DNA of 64,000 nucleotides, from positions 62,001 to 126,000 of the forward strand of contig JAEWEV010000022.1 in the NCBI GenBank assembly GCA_023389155.1. Reading direction: 5' to 3'. The notes below the pieces were generated by a model. The model saw only the letters and a list, made by a program, of their open reading frames with translations, was not told where the DNA came from and made no database searches. Both the position numbers and the translations under genes were made by a program. Below, one piece after another: positions 40,800-51,072 of this stretch. The first letter of the stretch is position 1, and each line of letters opens with the position of its first letter. Source of the stretch: Pseudomonadota bacterium (GTDB lineage Bacteria; Pseudomonadota; Gammaproteobacteria; Burkholderiales; Burkholderiaceae_B).

Positions 40800-41830
40800 G
40801 GCACGGCCACATTAGCAAAAATCTGCCTGCAAAGTTCGGGCACGATCTCGTCGCGCTTGGGCTCGTAAATGGGATTCAGAAATATCCGGTGGGCGACAGT
40901 CTCGTAGAAAACCTCACGTACATCGTCGGGTATCACGTTGCTTCGCCCATCGATCCAGGCAAGTATCTTTGCAGCACGCACCAGTACAGCCATCCCCCGT
41001 GGGCTGGCACCGCCCTTGACTAGCCGGCTCATATCAATGCCCGCTATCTCGATACCATTGCGCTCCGGGTAACGAACTGCATCCCACAACATCACCACGT
41101 ATTCTTGCAACGCCTCACTCGTCTCGATCTGCTCCTGTATTCGGCTCGAAACCTGGTTGAGCACAGTGTAATCCAGCAGACTCGTACTCAACCCTTCAAT
41201 TAGCGCATCGACATCATGATACCGCGGGTTGAAAATTAACTCCCTGCGCATTTGTCTATCGTCTGGCGCATCAACGGCAATTTCCATAAAGAAACGATCC
41301 CTAGCCGCAGCAGGAAGCTCAAATGTCTCTTCTTTTTCAATCTGGTTTCTATCAGCGAAAACCTGTACATGAGGCAACTTCACGTCCGAATTAAAAGCAT
41401 TGACGGCTTTTTCGGCCATCAGTCTCAACAGAAGCGAATGAACCTGTGGTCTGGCACGATTTATTTCGTTAAAAAAGAACACAGACATATCCTGACCGTG
41501 CGACAACAATGGCCCCGGCTCGACTCGTGGCCGCCCTTCTTCGTTCAGATAAGTATGGTAAATGAGATCAGCGGGCATGAGATCAATCGTGCCTTCAATT
41601 CGCCCGTAAGCGCCACCAATCACACGGGCCACAGCCCGCAGCAACAATGTTTTTCCAACACCGACATCGCCTTCGAGCAGTACATGCCCTCTGGCAAAAA
41701 TCGCAATCGTAATTAAACGAATGGTACGCGTCTGCCCGATTGCCGCTTTAGCGACTTCGTGCTCAAAGGCCAGCGCACGTTCACGCCACTGAGCCAGATC
41801 GATGTCCGCGTTGGCGGTACCCTGAGCCAT
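40796..41830 (-). CDS. mxaR: MxaR, MoxR-family AAA+ ATPase
   Basis: AAA+ chaperone-like ATPase founding the MoxR family, thought to act with MxaS in maturation of methanol dehydrogenase. It has 344 residues from the chosen ATG. Walker A is EGDVGVGKTLLLRAVAR and Walker B is VFFFNEINRARPQ, with Asn in place of the usual Asp, as is common in MoxR proteins (FxNEINR). Sensor and lid regions follow (GASPRGMAVLVRAAKILAWIDGR). An ATG at 41854 is a second possible start. It begins 136 bp after mxaI, with a hairpin in the gap. Confidence 0.93.
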   Translation of the reverse strand: MAQGTANADIDLAQWRERALAFEHEVAKAAIGQTRTIRLITIAIFARGHVLLEGDVGVGKTLLLRAVARVIGGAYGRIEGTIDLMPADLIYHTYLNEEGRPRVEPGPLLSHGQDMSVFFFNEINRARPQVHSLLLRLMAEKAVNAFNSDVKLPHVQVFADRNQIEKEETFELPAAARDRFFMEIAVDAPDDRQMRRELIFNPRYHDVDALIEGLSTSLLDYTVLNQVSSRIQEQIETSEALQEYVVMLWDAVRYPERNGIEIAGIDMSRLVKGGASPRGMAVLVRAAKILAWIDGRSNVIPDDVREVFYETVAHRIFLNPIYEPKRDEIVPELCRQIFANVAVP

Positions 41831-41910
41831 GAATCTTTTCTCCCAAACGTTCATTCCCTGTAACTGAGACGATGGTCTACTCGAAACATCGCCCCTCACT
41901 GCAGCGGCGA

Positions 41911-41941
41911 ACCTGAACCATCCAGGATGGACGGCTCAGGT
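41911..41941 (-). other. mRNA hairpin between mxaI and mxaR
   Basis: Outer arms ACCTGA (41911-41916) and TCAGGT (41936-41941) enclose inner arms CCATC (41918-41922) and GATGG (41926-41930). It lies just past the mxaI stop. No T-run follows on the minus strand, so it is more likely a 3'-end stabiliser, processing site or weak attenuator than a full terminator. It would separate the abundant structural genes from the accessory genes. Confidence 0.55.
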
Positions 41942-41966
41942 ACACGCAAGCAGCAAACCATTACGA

Positions 41967-42272
41967 TTATGACGCGGGGATTTTCTTGACGTCGTACTCG
42001 AACTTACCCGTTTTCTTGAAATTTTCAACGCGCAGTTTATTGCGCTCCTCCATTTTCTGGATACTTTCCTGTTGCTTTGCCACTTCTTTGGGATCATGTT
42101 TGGGATCATATTTTGATCCCTTCACCTTATCGGGATACCCAGGCTTGGGCTCCCAGCAGTTTCCCGGCGCCTTGCACTTGGTACCATCGTATGCATACAC
42201 TCCAGCCGAGCCCAGGGCCATTACCGCAGCGCCCGCTACCACGATCACCGAACGTACTATACTCTGTCTCAT
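41967..42272 (-). CDS. mxaI: Methanol dehydrogenase small (beta) subunit MxaI
   Basis: The small subunit that wraps MxaF in the periplasmic alpha2-beta2 enzyme; found only with calcium-type MDH. It has 101 residues: a signal peptide of about 27 residues (ending GVYA) and a mature chain of 74, the classical size. The mature part starts YDGTKCKAPGNCWEPKPGYP, with a Cys pair, and continues as a Lys/Glu-rich helix (KQQESIQKMEERNKLRVENF). The start at 42272 has a strong GAGGAG site. Presence of this gene is strong evidence for a true MxaFI enzyme. Confidence 0.95.
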   Translation of the reverse strand: MRQSIVRSVIVVAGAAVMALGSAGVYAYDGTKCKAPGNCWEPKPGYPDKVKGSKYDPKHDPKEVAKQQESIQKMEERNKLRVENFKKTGKFEYDVKKIPAS

Positions 42273-42382
42273 CTTTTGCTCCTCTTTTATCATCTCCTGC
42301 CAATTGATCGAAGCCGAACTATCGGTACAGGACCCATTTCCCGCGTTACTAACGCAAGACACATCACCCGCAATATCGCGGA

Positions 42383-42901
42383 TTATTCTTTATACGGTTT
42401 GAACTTCTTTTTCTGCTCGTCATTCAGCCATACGGCCTCCTCTGCCTTACCGGTATACAGATGTCGTACCCAGGCCATAGCGTGAAGGATTTCGTCCTGA
42501 GTCAGGAACTCATTCTGCGGTCCCATCTGACGCGTCGCACCACCAAAAATAACCTCAAACATTGCCTTGTCTTCTTCTAAATCGTAGTTCCAATTGCCAT
42601 GATTGAGTGCCGGTCCGATTTTGCCTTCTGCAAGATGCCCATGGCAGCCGGAACAAGACGTAGAAAAAATTTCTTTGCCCTTCGCCAACGCTTCCTCGTC
42701 CTCATTGTATGGATTATGTCCCGTTTGCATGAATTCCTTAACGGCAGGGGTGTCACGCCCTTCCTCTTTACCGGACTCAAGATCAAGCGGCTCGCCAGTC
42801 ACAATATTAATAAACGGCATCTGCTGGGCTACAACCGGAGCCACACAGACCGAGGCAACTAGGAAACATAAAACGTGCTTGGTAAATGCGTGCTTCATCA
42901 T
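42383..42901 (-). CDS. mxaG: Cytochrome cL, electron acceptor of methanol dehydrogenase
   Basis: Periplasmic c-type cytochrome that takes electrons from MxaFI. It has 172 residues with a signal peptide (about 1-25, ending VVA). The heme site CSGCH is at residues 83-87 and the axial Met is probably in TRQMGPQ. The sequence downstream (ILHAMAWVRHLYTG) is typical of cytochrome cL rather than of cytochrome cH. It starts with a double ATG behind GGAGATGAAG. It lies between mxaJ and mxaI as in other mxa operons. Confidence 0.93.
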   Translation of the reverse strand: MMKHAFTKHVLCFLVASVCVAPVVAQQMPFINIVTGEPLDLESGKEEGRDTPAVKEFMQTGHNPYNEDEEALAKGKEIFSTSCSGCHGHLAEGKIGPALNHGNWNYDLEEDKAMFEVIFGGATRQMGPQNEFLTQDEILHAMAWVRHLYTGKAEEAVWLNDEQKKKFKPYKE

Positions 42902-42955
42902 ACTATCTTCATCTCCTGGAATTAATGAACCTGAACCGATCCTGTTTGTCGTTTG

Positions 42956-43843
42956 TCAGTTTGACTCTATCGGCAATAGAGGAATACCTTCATCCTTCAG
43001 AATTTGCGTAATTTGCGGCTGCGCTTTTTCAATGGCGGCGTCAACTTCTTTCATTAATGCGCTGTCGTTCTTACGAGTTGCAATTGACTGAGAATAATTA
43101 AATTCAATTGTCTTCCCCTGACCATCAGCTACTCGATCTTTCGGTACAAACTCCATCGTCAGCGGAACACTCGAGGCTTTGACGTATCGTCCGACCTCGG
43201 CTCCGAATCCAATAGCGGCGTCGGCATTACCCTGGATCACTTCATTGACCATTCTTGCCGGATCCAGCCGAATGTATTGATTACGTGCAGACTTGAAATT
43301 GACAAGCGAGTACATATAATTCATGTTCGTTTCAAACTTGCCGATTGCCTTCAGAATGGCCTCTGCAGGCGATCCGACAGCCATGGCAATATTGGTCAGT
43401 TTTGCCAGTTCGTCATCTTCCCAATCTTTAATATGAATATTTCGATCAGTGCGAGTTACAAAAACATATCCTGTGCGATAGTAGGGTTTTGACGTCAGAA
43501 CACGCTCGTCCCCAGTATCCAGCCCCATCACTACATCGCATTGATTTTTATCTAAAAAATCCCGCACCAGGTAAATGGCGGGCTTATCAGTGAACACAAA
43601 TACCGGCTTACGACCCATCGCCTCGGCAAGAATTTTTGCAACTTTGTTCTCAAATCCAGAACCATCCTTGTTCGAATAGGGGCTTTCATTGCCACCGGCA
43701 CAAATCCTTAACGTATCAGGTGACGCAGGAATTTCGCCGTCCACCTGCTGCGCATAACTTTGTCCGGCAAAAATAAAAGCAGCAAGCGTTACCGGTGCCG
43801 ATAAACAGAATCCGGTCAAATCCCTAAACGTCACTTTCAACAT
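42956..43843 (-). CDS. mxaJ: MxaJ, periplasmic solute-binding-type maturation protein
   Basis: A 295-residue periplasmic protein with a signal peptide (about 1-31, ending SYAQ) and the fold pattern of family 3 solute-binding proteins (TLRICAGGNESPYSNKDGSGFENKVAKILAEAM). MxaJ is required for methanol dehydrogenase activity or assembly in methylotrophs; it is known to copurify with or stabilise MxaFI. It follows mxaF after 126 bp, a gap that holds a hairpin, and precedes mxaG by 54 bp. The ATG has a GGAGACA ribosome site. Confidence 0.92.
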   Translation of the reverse strand: MLKVTFRDLTGFCLSAPVTLAAFIFAGQSYAQQVDGEIPASPDTLRICAGGNESPYSNKDGSGFENKVAKILAEAMGRKPVFVFTDKPAIYLVRDFLDKNQCDVVMGLDTGDERVLTSKPYYRTGYVFVTRTDRNIHIKDWEDDELAKLTNIAMAVGSPAEAILKAIGKFETNMNYMYSLVNFKSARNQYIRLDPARMVNEVIQGNADAAIGFGAEVGRYVKASSVPLTMEFVPKDRVADGQGKTIEFNYSQSIATRKNDSALMKEVDAAIEKAQPQITQILKDEGIPLLPIESN

Positions 43844-43901
43844 ATTCTGTCTCCGTTATCGCGGCATGGTCGCCGCATCTCTTTATTTTTTATCTTGTGG
43901 G

Positions 43902-43927
43902 CCCGCCATCCTGACACAGATGGCGGG
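43902..43927 (-). other. mRNA hairpin between mxaF and mxaJ
   Basis: A perfect 9-bp stem CCCGCCATC (43902-43910) / GATGGCGGG (43919-43927) with an 8-nt loop, 43 bp past the mxaF stop. On the minus strand it is followed by GCCCACAAGATAAAAAATAAAG rather than by a T-run, so it would act as an attenuator or 3' stabiliser that keeps mxaF mRNA in excess over the downstream genes. Confidence 0.6.
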
Positions 43928-43969
43928 GATCCACCTAACAATACTACTTCGAGATACTACAGTACTACT

Positions 43970-45892
43970 CTATTGCGCCTTTGCGGGTTCTGCTTCTTTA
44001 GCGTCAGCCGATACGGGTTGAGCCTTGGCAGATCCTGCGGCATCAGCATACTCACCCAGATTAGGATCATCGTAAACCCCTTTTCCGTCAAGTGAGAACA
44101 CCATCACACCACCACCCATCGCGGTGTAGTGCTGGATATTTTTGAATGCACCCACTGAGCCCAGACCGGCTGTCGGATCATCAAGATCAAACACCAGACC
44201 AACACCAGGCCAACCACCAACACCATAATAAATGGCAACATATTGAACACCATCATGCATGTATGTCATTGGGTGTCCAATCACGCCGGAAGGCAGTCGG
44301 TATTTCCACACAAGCTTACCGTCGCGACTGTCACGTGCCTTAATATATCCATCAAGTGTGCCGTAGAACACAACGTTTCCGGCTGTGGCCATCGTTCCGC
44401 CCCATACCGCAAAGCGTTCCATGACTTCCCAGTCGAATTTTCCGGTAATTGCGTCGTAGGATTTAACTTGACCCAGGCCAGTATAGTTCTGGCGATCACC
44501 TTTTGGTCCTGGATACATGCTAAGCGTCGCACCAACAAAGAACTGGCCAGCCCGATACGGCAGCATGAACGGTTCCCAATCCATACAAATGTGATTTACC
44601 CCCATGAAGAAACGCTGCTTGTCAGGATCATAGGAATCATGTCCCTGATTGTGATACCCCATCGCAGAGGGGCAGATATCGCGCCCTTTGTGATCCATCC
44701 GGGTTCCATATTCCGGATCACGCAATGGCAACCCGGTCTCCAGGTCAACCTTTTTCACCCAGTTCACCGTGTCGTCGATTTTATCGGCAGAAACCATTTC
44801 GCCGGTTTCACGATCGAGCGTATAAATAATGCCGTTACGATCGGGATGGGTCAGCAGCTTTCGCATTTTTCCGTCTTTGTCTTTCTGCTCACTCAGCATC
44901 ATGACGTTGACACCTGCATAATCCCATTCATCGTGAGGCGTTTTCTGATAGGCGAATTTCGCCTGTCCCGTGTCGACGTCCCTACCCCAAATGGCCATTG
45001 TCCACTTGTTGTCGCCGGGACGCATGGTTTCGTTCCACGGTGCCGGGTTACCGGTACCGAAGTACACCATGTTGGTATCCGGGTCATAAGCGTACCAGCC
45101 CCAGTTTGTACCACCACCAATTTTCCAGGCATCGCCTTCCCAGGTTTCCGTGCCCAGTCCTTTCTGGCCATACTGCGGTGTTTTCTCGTTAAAGTTATCG
45201 GCTAGAAGAATATCTTCATCCGGTCCGGTAGCGTATGCACGCCACTTTTGCTCGCCAGTCTTGACGTCATAGGCGGTCACGTAACCCCGCACGCCAAGTT
45301 CAGCGCCAGATGAACCGATAAGGACTATATCCTTGACAACATATGGGGCAATTGTCAATGTAGAGCCCACTTTGTAATCGGAGTTTTCGACCTTCCAGTA
45401 CTCTTCCCCTGTCTCGGCATTTAACGCAACGACGTGACCATCAAGAAGTGTTTTTAGGATCAGCGCAGGAGTTTTGCCGTCGCCCGGCCAGTAGCCAAGG
45501 CCGCGATTGACCACGTCACAACACGCCACGGACCGAGCTGCGGCACTTTGTTTCGGCGTGTGTTTCCAAAGAATCTTTCCGGGCTCCTTCAAATCCACAG
45601 CATAAGTCGTATTTGGGAATGGCGTGTGAATGTACATGATGTTGTTCACCACCAACGGTGTACCCTCATGCCCATTGAGTACGCCTGTCGAAAAACTCCA
45701 TGCCGGCTTCAGCGTGGCAACGTTGTCCACGTTGATCTGCTTCATAGGGCTGAAGTTGGTTTCGCTATAGGTTCTCCCGGGCAAGACCCAGTTTTCGTCG
45801 CTTTTTGAAAGCTCGATCAGTTTGTCGTTCGCATGGGCATACGGTAACGCCGCCCCCATTGCAATCGTTATAGAAAGCAGTAATCGCTTCAT
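43970..45892 (-). CDS. mxaF: Methanol dehydrogenase large (alpha) subunit MxaF, calcium type
   Basis: Periplasmic PQQ enzyme oxidising methanol to formaldehyde; 640 residues with a 21-residue signal peptide. The eight-bladed propeller PQQ-dehydrogenase pattern is clear. The adjacent Cys pair (VACCD, residues 124-125; mature 103-104) forms the disulfide ring near PQQ, and the catalytic-base Asp is in DEWDYAG (residue 324; mature 303). The residue two after it is Ala, whereas lanthanide enzymes (XoxF) have Asp there, so this is the calcium form. The C-terminus has an extra Ala/Lys/Glu-rich tail of about 20 residues. The start is fixed by GGAGACA and the signal peptide. Confidence 0.97.
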   Translation of the reverse strand: MKRLLLSITIAMGAALPYAHANDKLIELSKSDENWVLPGRTYSETNFSPMKQINVDNVATLKPAWSFSTGVLNGHEGTPLVVNNIMYIHTPFPNTTYAVDLKEPGKILWKHTPKQSAAARSVACCDVVNRGLGYWPGDGKTPALILKTLLDGHVVALNAETGEEYWKVENSDYKVGSTLTIAPYVVKDIVLIGSSGAELGVRGYVTAYDVKTGEQKWRAYATGPDEDILLADNFNEKTPQYGQKGLGTETWEGDAWKIGGGTNWGWYAYDPDTNMVYFGTGNPAPWNETMRPGDNKWTMAIWGRDVDTGQAKFAYQKTPHDEWDYAGVNVMMLSEQKDKDGKMRKLLTHPDRNGIIYTLDRETGEMVSADKIDDTVNWVKKVDLETGLPLRDPEYGTRMDHKGRDICPSAMGYHNQGHDSYDPDKQRFFMGVNHICMDWEPFMLPYRAGQFFVGATLSMYPGPKGDRQNYTGLGQVKSYDAITGKFDWEVMERFAVWGGTMATAGNVVFYGTLDGYIKARDSRDGKLVWKYRLPSGVIGHPMTYMHDGVQYVAIYYGVGGWPGVGLVFDLDDPTAGLGSVGAFKNIQHYTAMGGGVMVFSLDGKGVYDDPNLGEYADAAGSAKAQPVSADAKEAEPAKAQ

Positions 45893-45920
45893 ATATTGTC
45901 TCCATCCATTTTTGCTTCGA

Positions 45921-45963
45921 AGTATAGTTCCGTTATCACCGTTAACATCACATGTGTGATAAC
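45921..45963 (-). promoter_or_regulatory. Candidate mxaF promoter and operator
   Basis: The 328-bp gap between cbbR and mxaF (45893-46220) must hold the mxa promoter. On the minus strand a -10-like TATACT (45921-45926) lies 28 bp before the mxaF ATG, with no good -35 (GATGTT at the right spacing). Just upstream are inverted arms GTTATCAC (45932-45939) and GTGATAAC (45956-45963), and a nested ATCACA-TG-TGTGAT (45947-45960). A weak -35 overlapped by a palindrome suggests activator control. Nothing else in the gap is recognisable. Confidence 0.4.
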
Positions 45964-46220
45964 ACCCCTGCCAGTTTGTGCGTTTGAACTTCTCGCAACT
46001 CTTCCGAAGCAATATCCGTACCAACATTGAATATCTAGTGATAAACCCTTAGATGGAGGACTGATTTCATCTTATTTAGACGTGTAGAGGATGCATGAAC
46101 GCACTTGAAATACCAACTCGGATATAAAAAATGCCTGCGCACGACCGCCGAATTCGAGACAGCTTGCCCAGGGCTGCCATATCGTGTGACGCATGCGTGA
46201 CAGTGTGTACCATCGCTATT

Positions 46221-47132
46221 TCAAGCCCACACGTTGATTAGCGCTGCAGCATCACTCGTGAGAAACTCCTTAAGTCCAAGTGCGGCCGGCGCCAGTTTTT
46301 TCGTACGCAAATGTGCGATGCGCCACTGTCTCAGAATTGGCATTCCCTGGATATCGAGCAATGCCAGATGACCTGCAGCAAGTTCATGCCGAACCGTTCG
46401 CAGAGAGAGGAAGGTAATCCCCATGCCAGCCATCACCGCCTGTTTAATGGATTCGTTGCTGGGCATTTCCATCACAATGTGCGGCGTAATGGCATGTTCG
46501 ATGAAGATGCTTTCCATGGTCGCACGCGTGCCTGAGCCGACCTCCCGCACGACAAAATCAATATCATTGAAAATGGACAAGGGGGCCTGACGCCGCCGCG
46601 ATAAAGGATGTTCTGGCGCACTGACAAAGCCAAGCGGATTGGTAGCAAAGGCTTCGGAGATGCAGTCCAGCGTGTCGGGAACTCTGCCGGTAATCGCCAT
46701 ATCCAGCTCATTGCGTTCCAGCATTTTGAAAATCTGATCGCGATTCTGGATTTGCAGGGATATTTCAATAGAGGGAAAACGTCGGCGAAAATGTACCAGC
46801 AACATGGGTACAAAATATTTTGCCGTGCCCACAATACCCAGACTGATGCGCCCGCGCTGTAATCCTCTGAGTCCCTCCACCACATCGTCAAGCTGGCTCA
46901 ACTGGGAGGTGGCAGCGATCGCGTACTGTTCAACTTCCCTGCCCGCATCAGTCAGGCGAATCTGCCTGCCGTTGGCTTCCACCAACGCAATACCCAATGC
47001 ATCTTCCAGTTGTCGAAGCTGTGTGGACACCGCCGGCTGAGTGACATGCAATTTCTCTGCCGCCTTGGATACCGATTCGGCACGAGCGACTTCCAGAAAT
47101 GTATCAAGCTGTCTAAGCGTATAACGTCGCAT
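46221..47132 (-). CDS. cbbR: CbbR, LysR-type regulator of the Calvin operon
   Basis: LysR-family activator of cbb genes that senses metabolites such as RuBP, PEP or NADPH. It has 303 residues from the chosen ATG (MRRYTLRQLDTFLEVARA). The helix-turn-helix lies at about 18-37 (VSKAAEKLHVTQPAVSTQLRQLE), and the effector domain at about 90-295. It is divergent from cbbL with 140 bp between, the standard CbbR position. The stop-to-mxaF distance is 328 bp on the same strand, so it separates the mxa and cbb operons. An in-frame upstream ATG at 47195 would lie inside the regulatory region. Confidence 0.93.
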   Translation of the reverse strand: MRRYTLRQLDTFLEVARAESVSKAAEKLHVTQPAVSTQLRQLEDALGIALVEANGRQIRLTDAGREVEQYAIAATSQLSQLDDVVEGLRGLQRGRISLGIVGTAKYFVPMLLVHFRRRFPSIEISLQIQNRDQIFKMLERNELDMAITGRVPDTLDCISEAFATNPLGFVSAPEHPLSRRRQAPLSIFNDIDFVVREVGSGTRATMESIFIEHAITPHIVMEMPSNESIKQAVMAGMGITFLSLRTVRHELAAGHLALLDIQGMPILRQWRIAHLRTKKLAPAALGLKEFLTSDAAALINVWA

Positions 47133-47140
47133 AGTGATGT

Positions 47141-47156
47141 ATAAGCCTGCGCTTAT
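47141..47156. promoter_or_regulatory. Candidate CbbR operator
   Basis: A perfect inverted repeat ATAAGC-CTGC-GCTTAT, ten bases upstream of cbbR and 117 bp before cbbL. It contains TAA-N8-TTA, in line with the TNA-N7/8-TNA pattern of CbbR sites. A second AT-rich stretch with TTATTATTA follows at about 47171-47180 and may be a further half-site. Confidence 0.55.
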
Positions 47157-47269
47157 GTTTTCTCCGATATTTATTATTAGACCTGAAGCAATCACATTTG
47201 TATAGTTTCTTCATACCGGCCCACGCAACATGACTGCCGGCCCGATTATGCAAAGCATTCAGGAGATAA

Positions 47270-48736
<1,467 letters not shown>

Positions 48737-48786
48737 CAATGACAGTCGCAATATCACCAAACAGATTATATTGACAGGAGCACATC

Positions 48787-49206
48787 ATGCGAATTACGCA
48801 AGGCACTTTCTCTTTTCTTCCGGACCTGACCAACGAACAGATCACAAAACAGTTGCAATACTGCCTGGACAAAGGGTGGGCAGTGGGAATCGAATACACG
48901 GACGATCCGCATCCACGCAATACCTTTTGGGAGATGTTTGGCAATCCGATGTTCGATCTGCGAGATGCCGCCGGCATTCTGCAGGAAATAGAACAGGCTC
49001 GCAGTACCTTTCCGAACCATTACATCCGTATTACGGCTTTCGACAATACGCATACCGTAGAGTCGGTCGTGCTGTCTTTCATTGTCAACCGCCCGGAGAA
49101 CGAGCCGGGATTTCGCCTGGTTCGTCAGGAGATTGACGGTCGCCGCATCCGCTATACGACAGAAAGCTACGCGGTGACTCGCGCAGCCGAAGGCAGCCGT
49201 TACTGA
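48787..49206 (+). CDS. cbbS: RuBisCO small subunit, red-type form I
   Basis: The 139-residue small subunit. It begins [19 protein letters not shown] and contains [23 protein letters not shown], characteristic of the red-type small subunit, and it has the C-terminal extension (about residues 108-139, [21 protein letters not shown]) that forms a beta-hairpin barrel in this lineage. It starts 50 bp after cbbL behind an AGGAGC site. Together with CbbL it builds the L8S8 enzyme. Confidence 0.95.
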   Translation: MRITQGTFSFLPDLTNEQITKQLQYCLDKGWAVGIEYTDDPHPRNTFWEMFGNPMFDLRDAAGILQEIEQARSTFPNHYIRITAFDNTHTVESVVLSFIVNRPENEPGFRLVRQEIDGRRIRYTTESYAVTRAAEGSRY

Positions 49207-49282
49207 CCAGATATACGTGCACGGCGGGAAACACGCGCAAGATCATCGCCGCAGCACATCATCCAGGCAACAGGAGAAAGCC

Positions 49283-50269
49283 ATGACGCAAACCACCGTG
49301 AACGCAGAGGCCGTGCAAAAAAACCAGGAAGCGGGGTCCATCGTGGACGTCGCCGACAGCCAGGCTGGGAACGATCGCCTTGCCATTGCTGCGACACTGC
49401 GACAGCTGGACAAGGAGCTGGTCGGGCTCGCGCCGGTCAAGCAACGCATCCGTGATATTGCGGCCCTGCTTCTGATCGACAAGTTGCGAGCTGAACGTGG
49501 CTTGCGTACGGGGACTCCCAGTCTGCACATGAGCTTCACGGGCAATCCCGGTACCGGGAAAACCACGGTGGCCATGCGCATGGCCGAGATTCTGCACCGG
49601 CTTGGCTATTTGCGTCGTGGCCATCTGGTAGCGGTCACGCGAGATGATCTGGTGGGTCAATATATCGGACATACCGCGCCAAAAACCAAGGAGGTACTGA
49701 AAAAGGCCATGGGAGGTGTGCTGTTCATCGATGAAGCCTATTATCTGTACCGTCCTGAAAATGAAAGGGATTATGGCCAGGAGGCCATTGAGATTCTGCT
49801 TCAGGTAATGGAAAACAACAGGGATGATCTGGTTGTTATCTTTGCCGGATACAAGGACCGAATGGACCGTTTTTTCTCTTCCAACCCGGGGATGTCATCA
49901 CGGGTTGCCCATCACATTGATTTTCCTGACTATGAACGGGGCGAACTGCAGGAAATCGCCGACATCATGCTGGCCGGCATGCAATACCGTTTCGACGACG
50001 AGGCACGGCAAGCCTTTGCGGAATATATCGTCAGGCGCATGCAGCAACCCTACTTTGCCAACGCCCGCAGCGTACGCAATGCACTCGAGCGTGCCCGTCT
50101 GCGACATGCTTCACGGGTAATGCAGGATCCGGCCAATATCAGCGACGACGTGCTGCAGACAATCGCTGCACAGGATATCCGGGCCAGTCGTGTTTTCGAC
50201 GATACCGAAGAATCAACGGGCATCGCACAACCCCGGGAAACAGCAAGCGCTCACAAGAAGGAGAACTAA
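49283..50269 (+). CDS. cbbX: CbbX, red-type RuBisCO activase
   Basis: AAA+ remodelling ATPase that pulls on the CbbL C-terminus to release inhibitory sugar phosphates, so it is the expected partner of red-type RuBisCO. It has 328 residues. Walker A GNPGTGKT is at 87-94 and Walker B LFIDEA at 147-152, followed by the substrate-facing [13 protein letters not shown] loop. The ATG at 49283 has an AGGAGAAAG site; the longer frame to 49217 has none. The stop is one base before the cbbY start. Confidence 0.95.
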   Translation: MTQTTVNAEAVQKNQEAGSIVDVADSQAGNDRLAIAATLRQLDKELVGLAPVKQRIRDIAALLLIDKLRAERGLRTGTPSLHMSFTGNPGTGKTTVAMRMAEILHRLGYLRRGHLVAVTRDDLVGQYIGHTAPKTKEVLKKAMGGVLFIDEAYYLYRPENERDYGQEAIEILLQVMENNRDDLVVIFAGYKDRMDRFFSSNPGMSSRVAHHIDFPDYERGELQEIADIMLAGMQYRFDDEARQAFAEYIVRRMQQPYFANARSVRNALERARLRHASRVMQDPANISDDVLQTIAAQDIRASRVFDDTEESTGIAQPRETASAHKKEN

Positions 50270-50270
50270 C

Positions 50271-51035
50271 ATGCTTAAAGCGCTAATTTTCGACGTCGAC
50301 GGCACGCTGGCCGATACCGAAACAGTTCATCTGCGCGCCTTTAACACGGCGTTTGTCCTTGCCGGCCTGGACTGGTATTGGGACGAAGATCAGTATCGGG
50401 AACTGCTCGCCATCAGCGGCGGCAAGGAGCGCATTGCCCACTACTGGCTGTCGATCGACCCGGTCGGCGCCGCAACACTGGAAGCGGCCCGCAAGATCCG
50501 GTACATCCATGCCCTGAAAACCGAAGAATATGCACGGCTCGTTGAGAACGGCCAACTCACCTTACGCCCGGGCGTTCATCGTCTCATCATTGATGCCTAC
50601 TGCGCAGGTATACCGGTAGCCATTGCCACTACCACTACACCGGCCAATGTCCAGGCTCTGCTCCATCATTGCCTGGGTTCGGACTGGAGAAAATTCTTTG
50701 CCGTAATATGCGATGCCAGTACTCCCGGTCTGAAAAAACCCCACCCGGATGTCTATCTTCACACCCTATCTGAACTGGGCGTGGAGCACAGCAATTGCAT
50801 TGCCTTCGAAGATTCCGAAAATGGCTTGCGCGCGGCATCCCGGGCCGGTATTGCAACCATCATTACTCCTACCCATTTCACTTGCAATCAGGATTTCACT
50901 GATGCAATGCTGGTGCTGCCGCATTTGGGGGAACCCGATTTGCCGATACCTGCAGGTAATGGCATTCACCAGACCATGGTGGACCTGCTGACATTGAAGT
51001 GTCTGCATGCCGATCCGCTGCTCAAGGCCGGGTAA
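50271..51035 (+). CDS. cbbY: CbbY, HAD-family phosphatase
   Basis: Haloacid-dehalogenase-type phosphatase of 254 residues. Homologues hydrolyse xylulose 1,5-bisphosphate, a RuBisCO inhibitor. The motif I DVDGT (catalytic Asp 8 and 10), the motif II Thr in ATTTTPANV, the Lys in GLKKPHPDVY and the FEDSENG motif IV are all present. It starts one base after cbbX behind AAGGAGAAC, with an assured translation link. It fits a repair role next to CbbX. Confidence 0.93.
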   Translation: MLKALIFDVDGTLADTETVHLRAFNTAFVLAGLDWYWDEDQYRELLAISGGKERIAHYWLSIDPVGAATLEAARKIRYIHALKTEEYARLVENGQLTLRPGVHRLIIDAYCAGIPVAIATTTTPANVQALLHHCLGSDWRKFFAVICDASTPGLKKPHPDVYLHTLSELGVEHSNCIAFEDSENGLRAASRAGIATIITPTHFTCNQDFTDAMLVLPHLGEPDLPIPAGNGIHQTMVDLLTLKCLHADPLLKAG

Positions 51036-51072
51036 CGACGCGCCGGAAAAAAACTCAATTCAGGAGATATTC

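Noticed and set aside
43970..45892. Lanthanide-dependent XoxF identity for the methanol dehydrogenase
   Set aside because: The residue two after the catalytic Asp is Ala, and mxaI is present; both point to MxaF.
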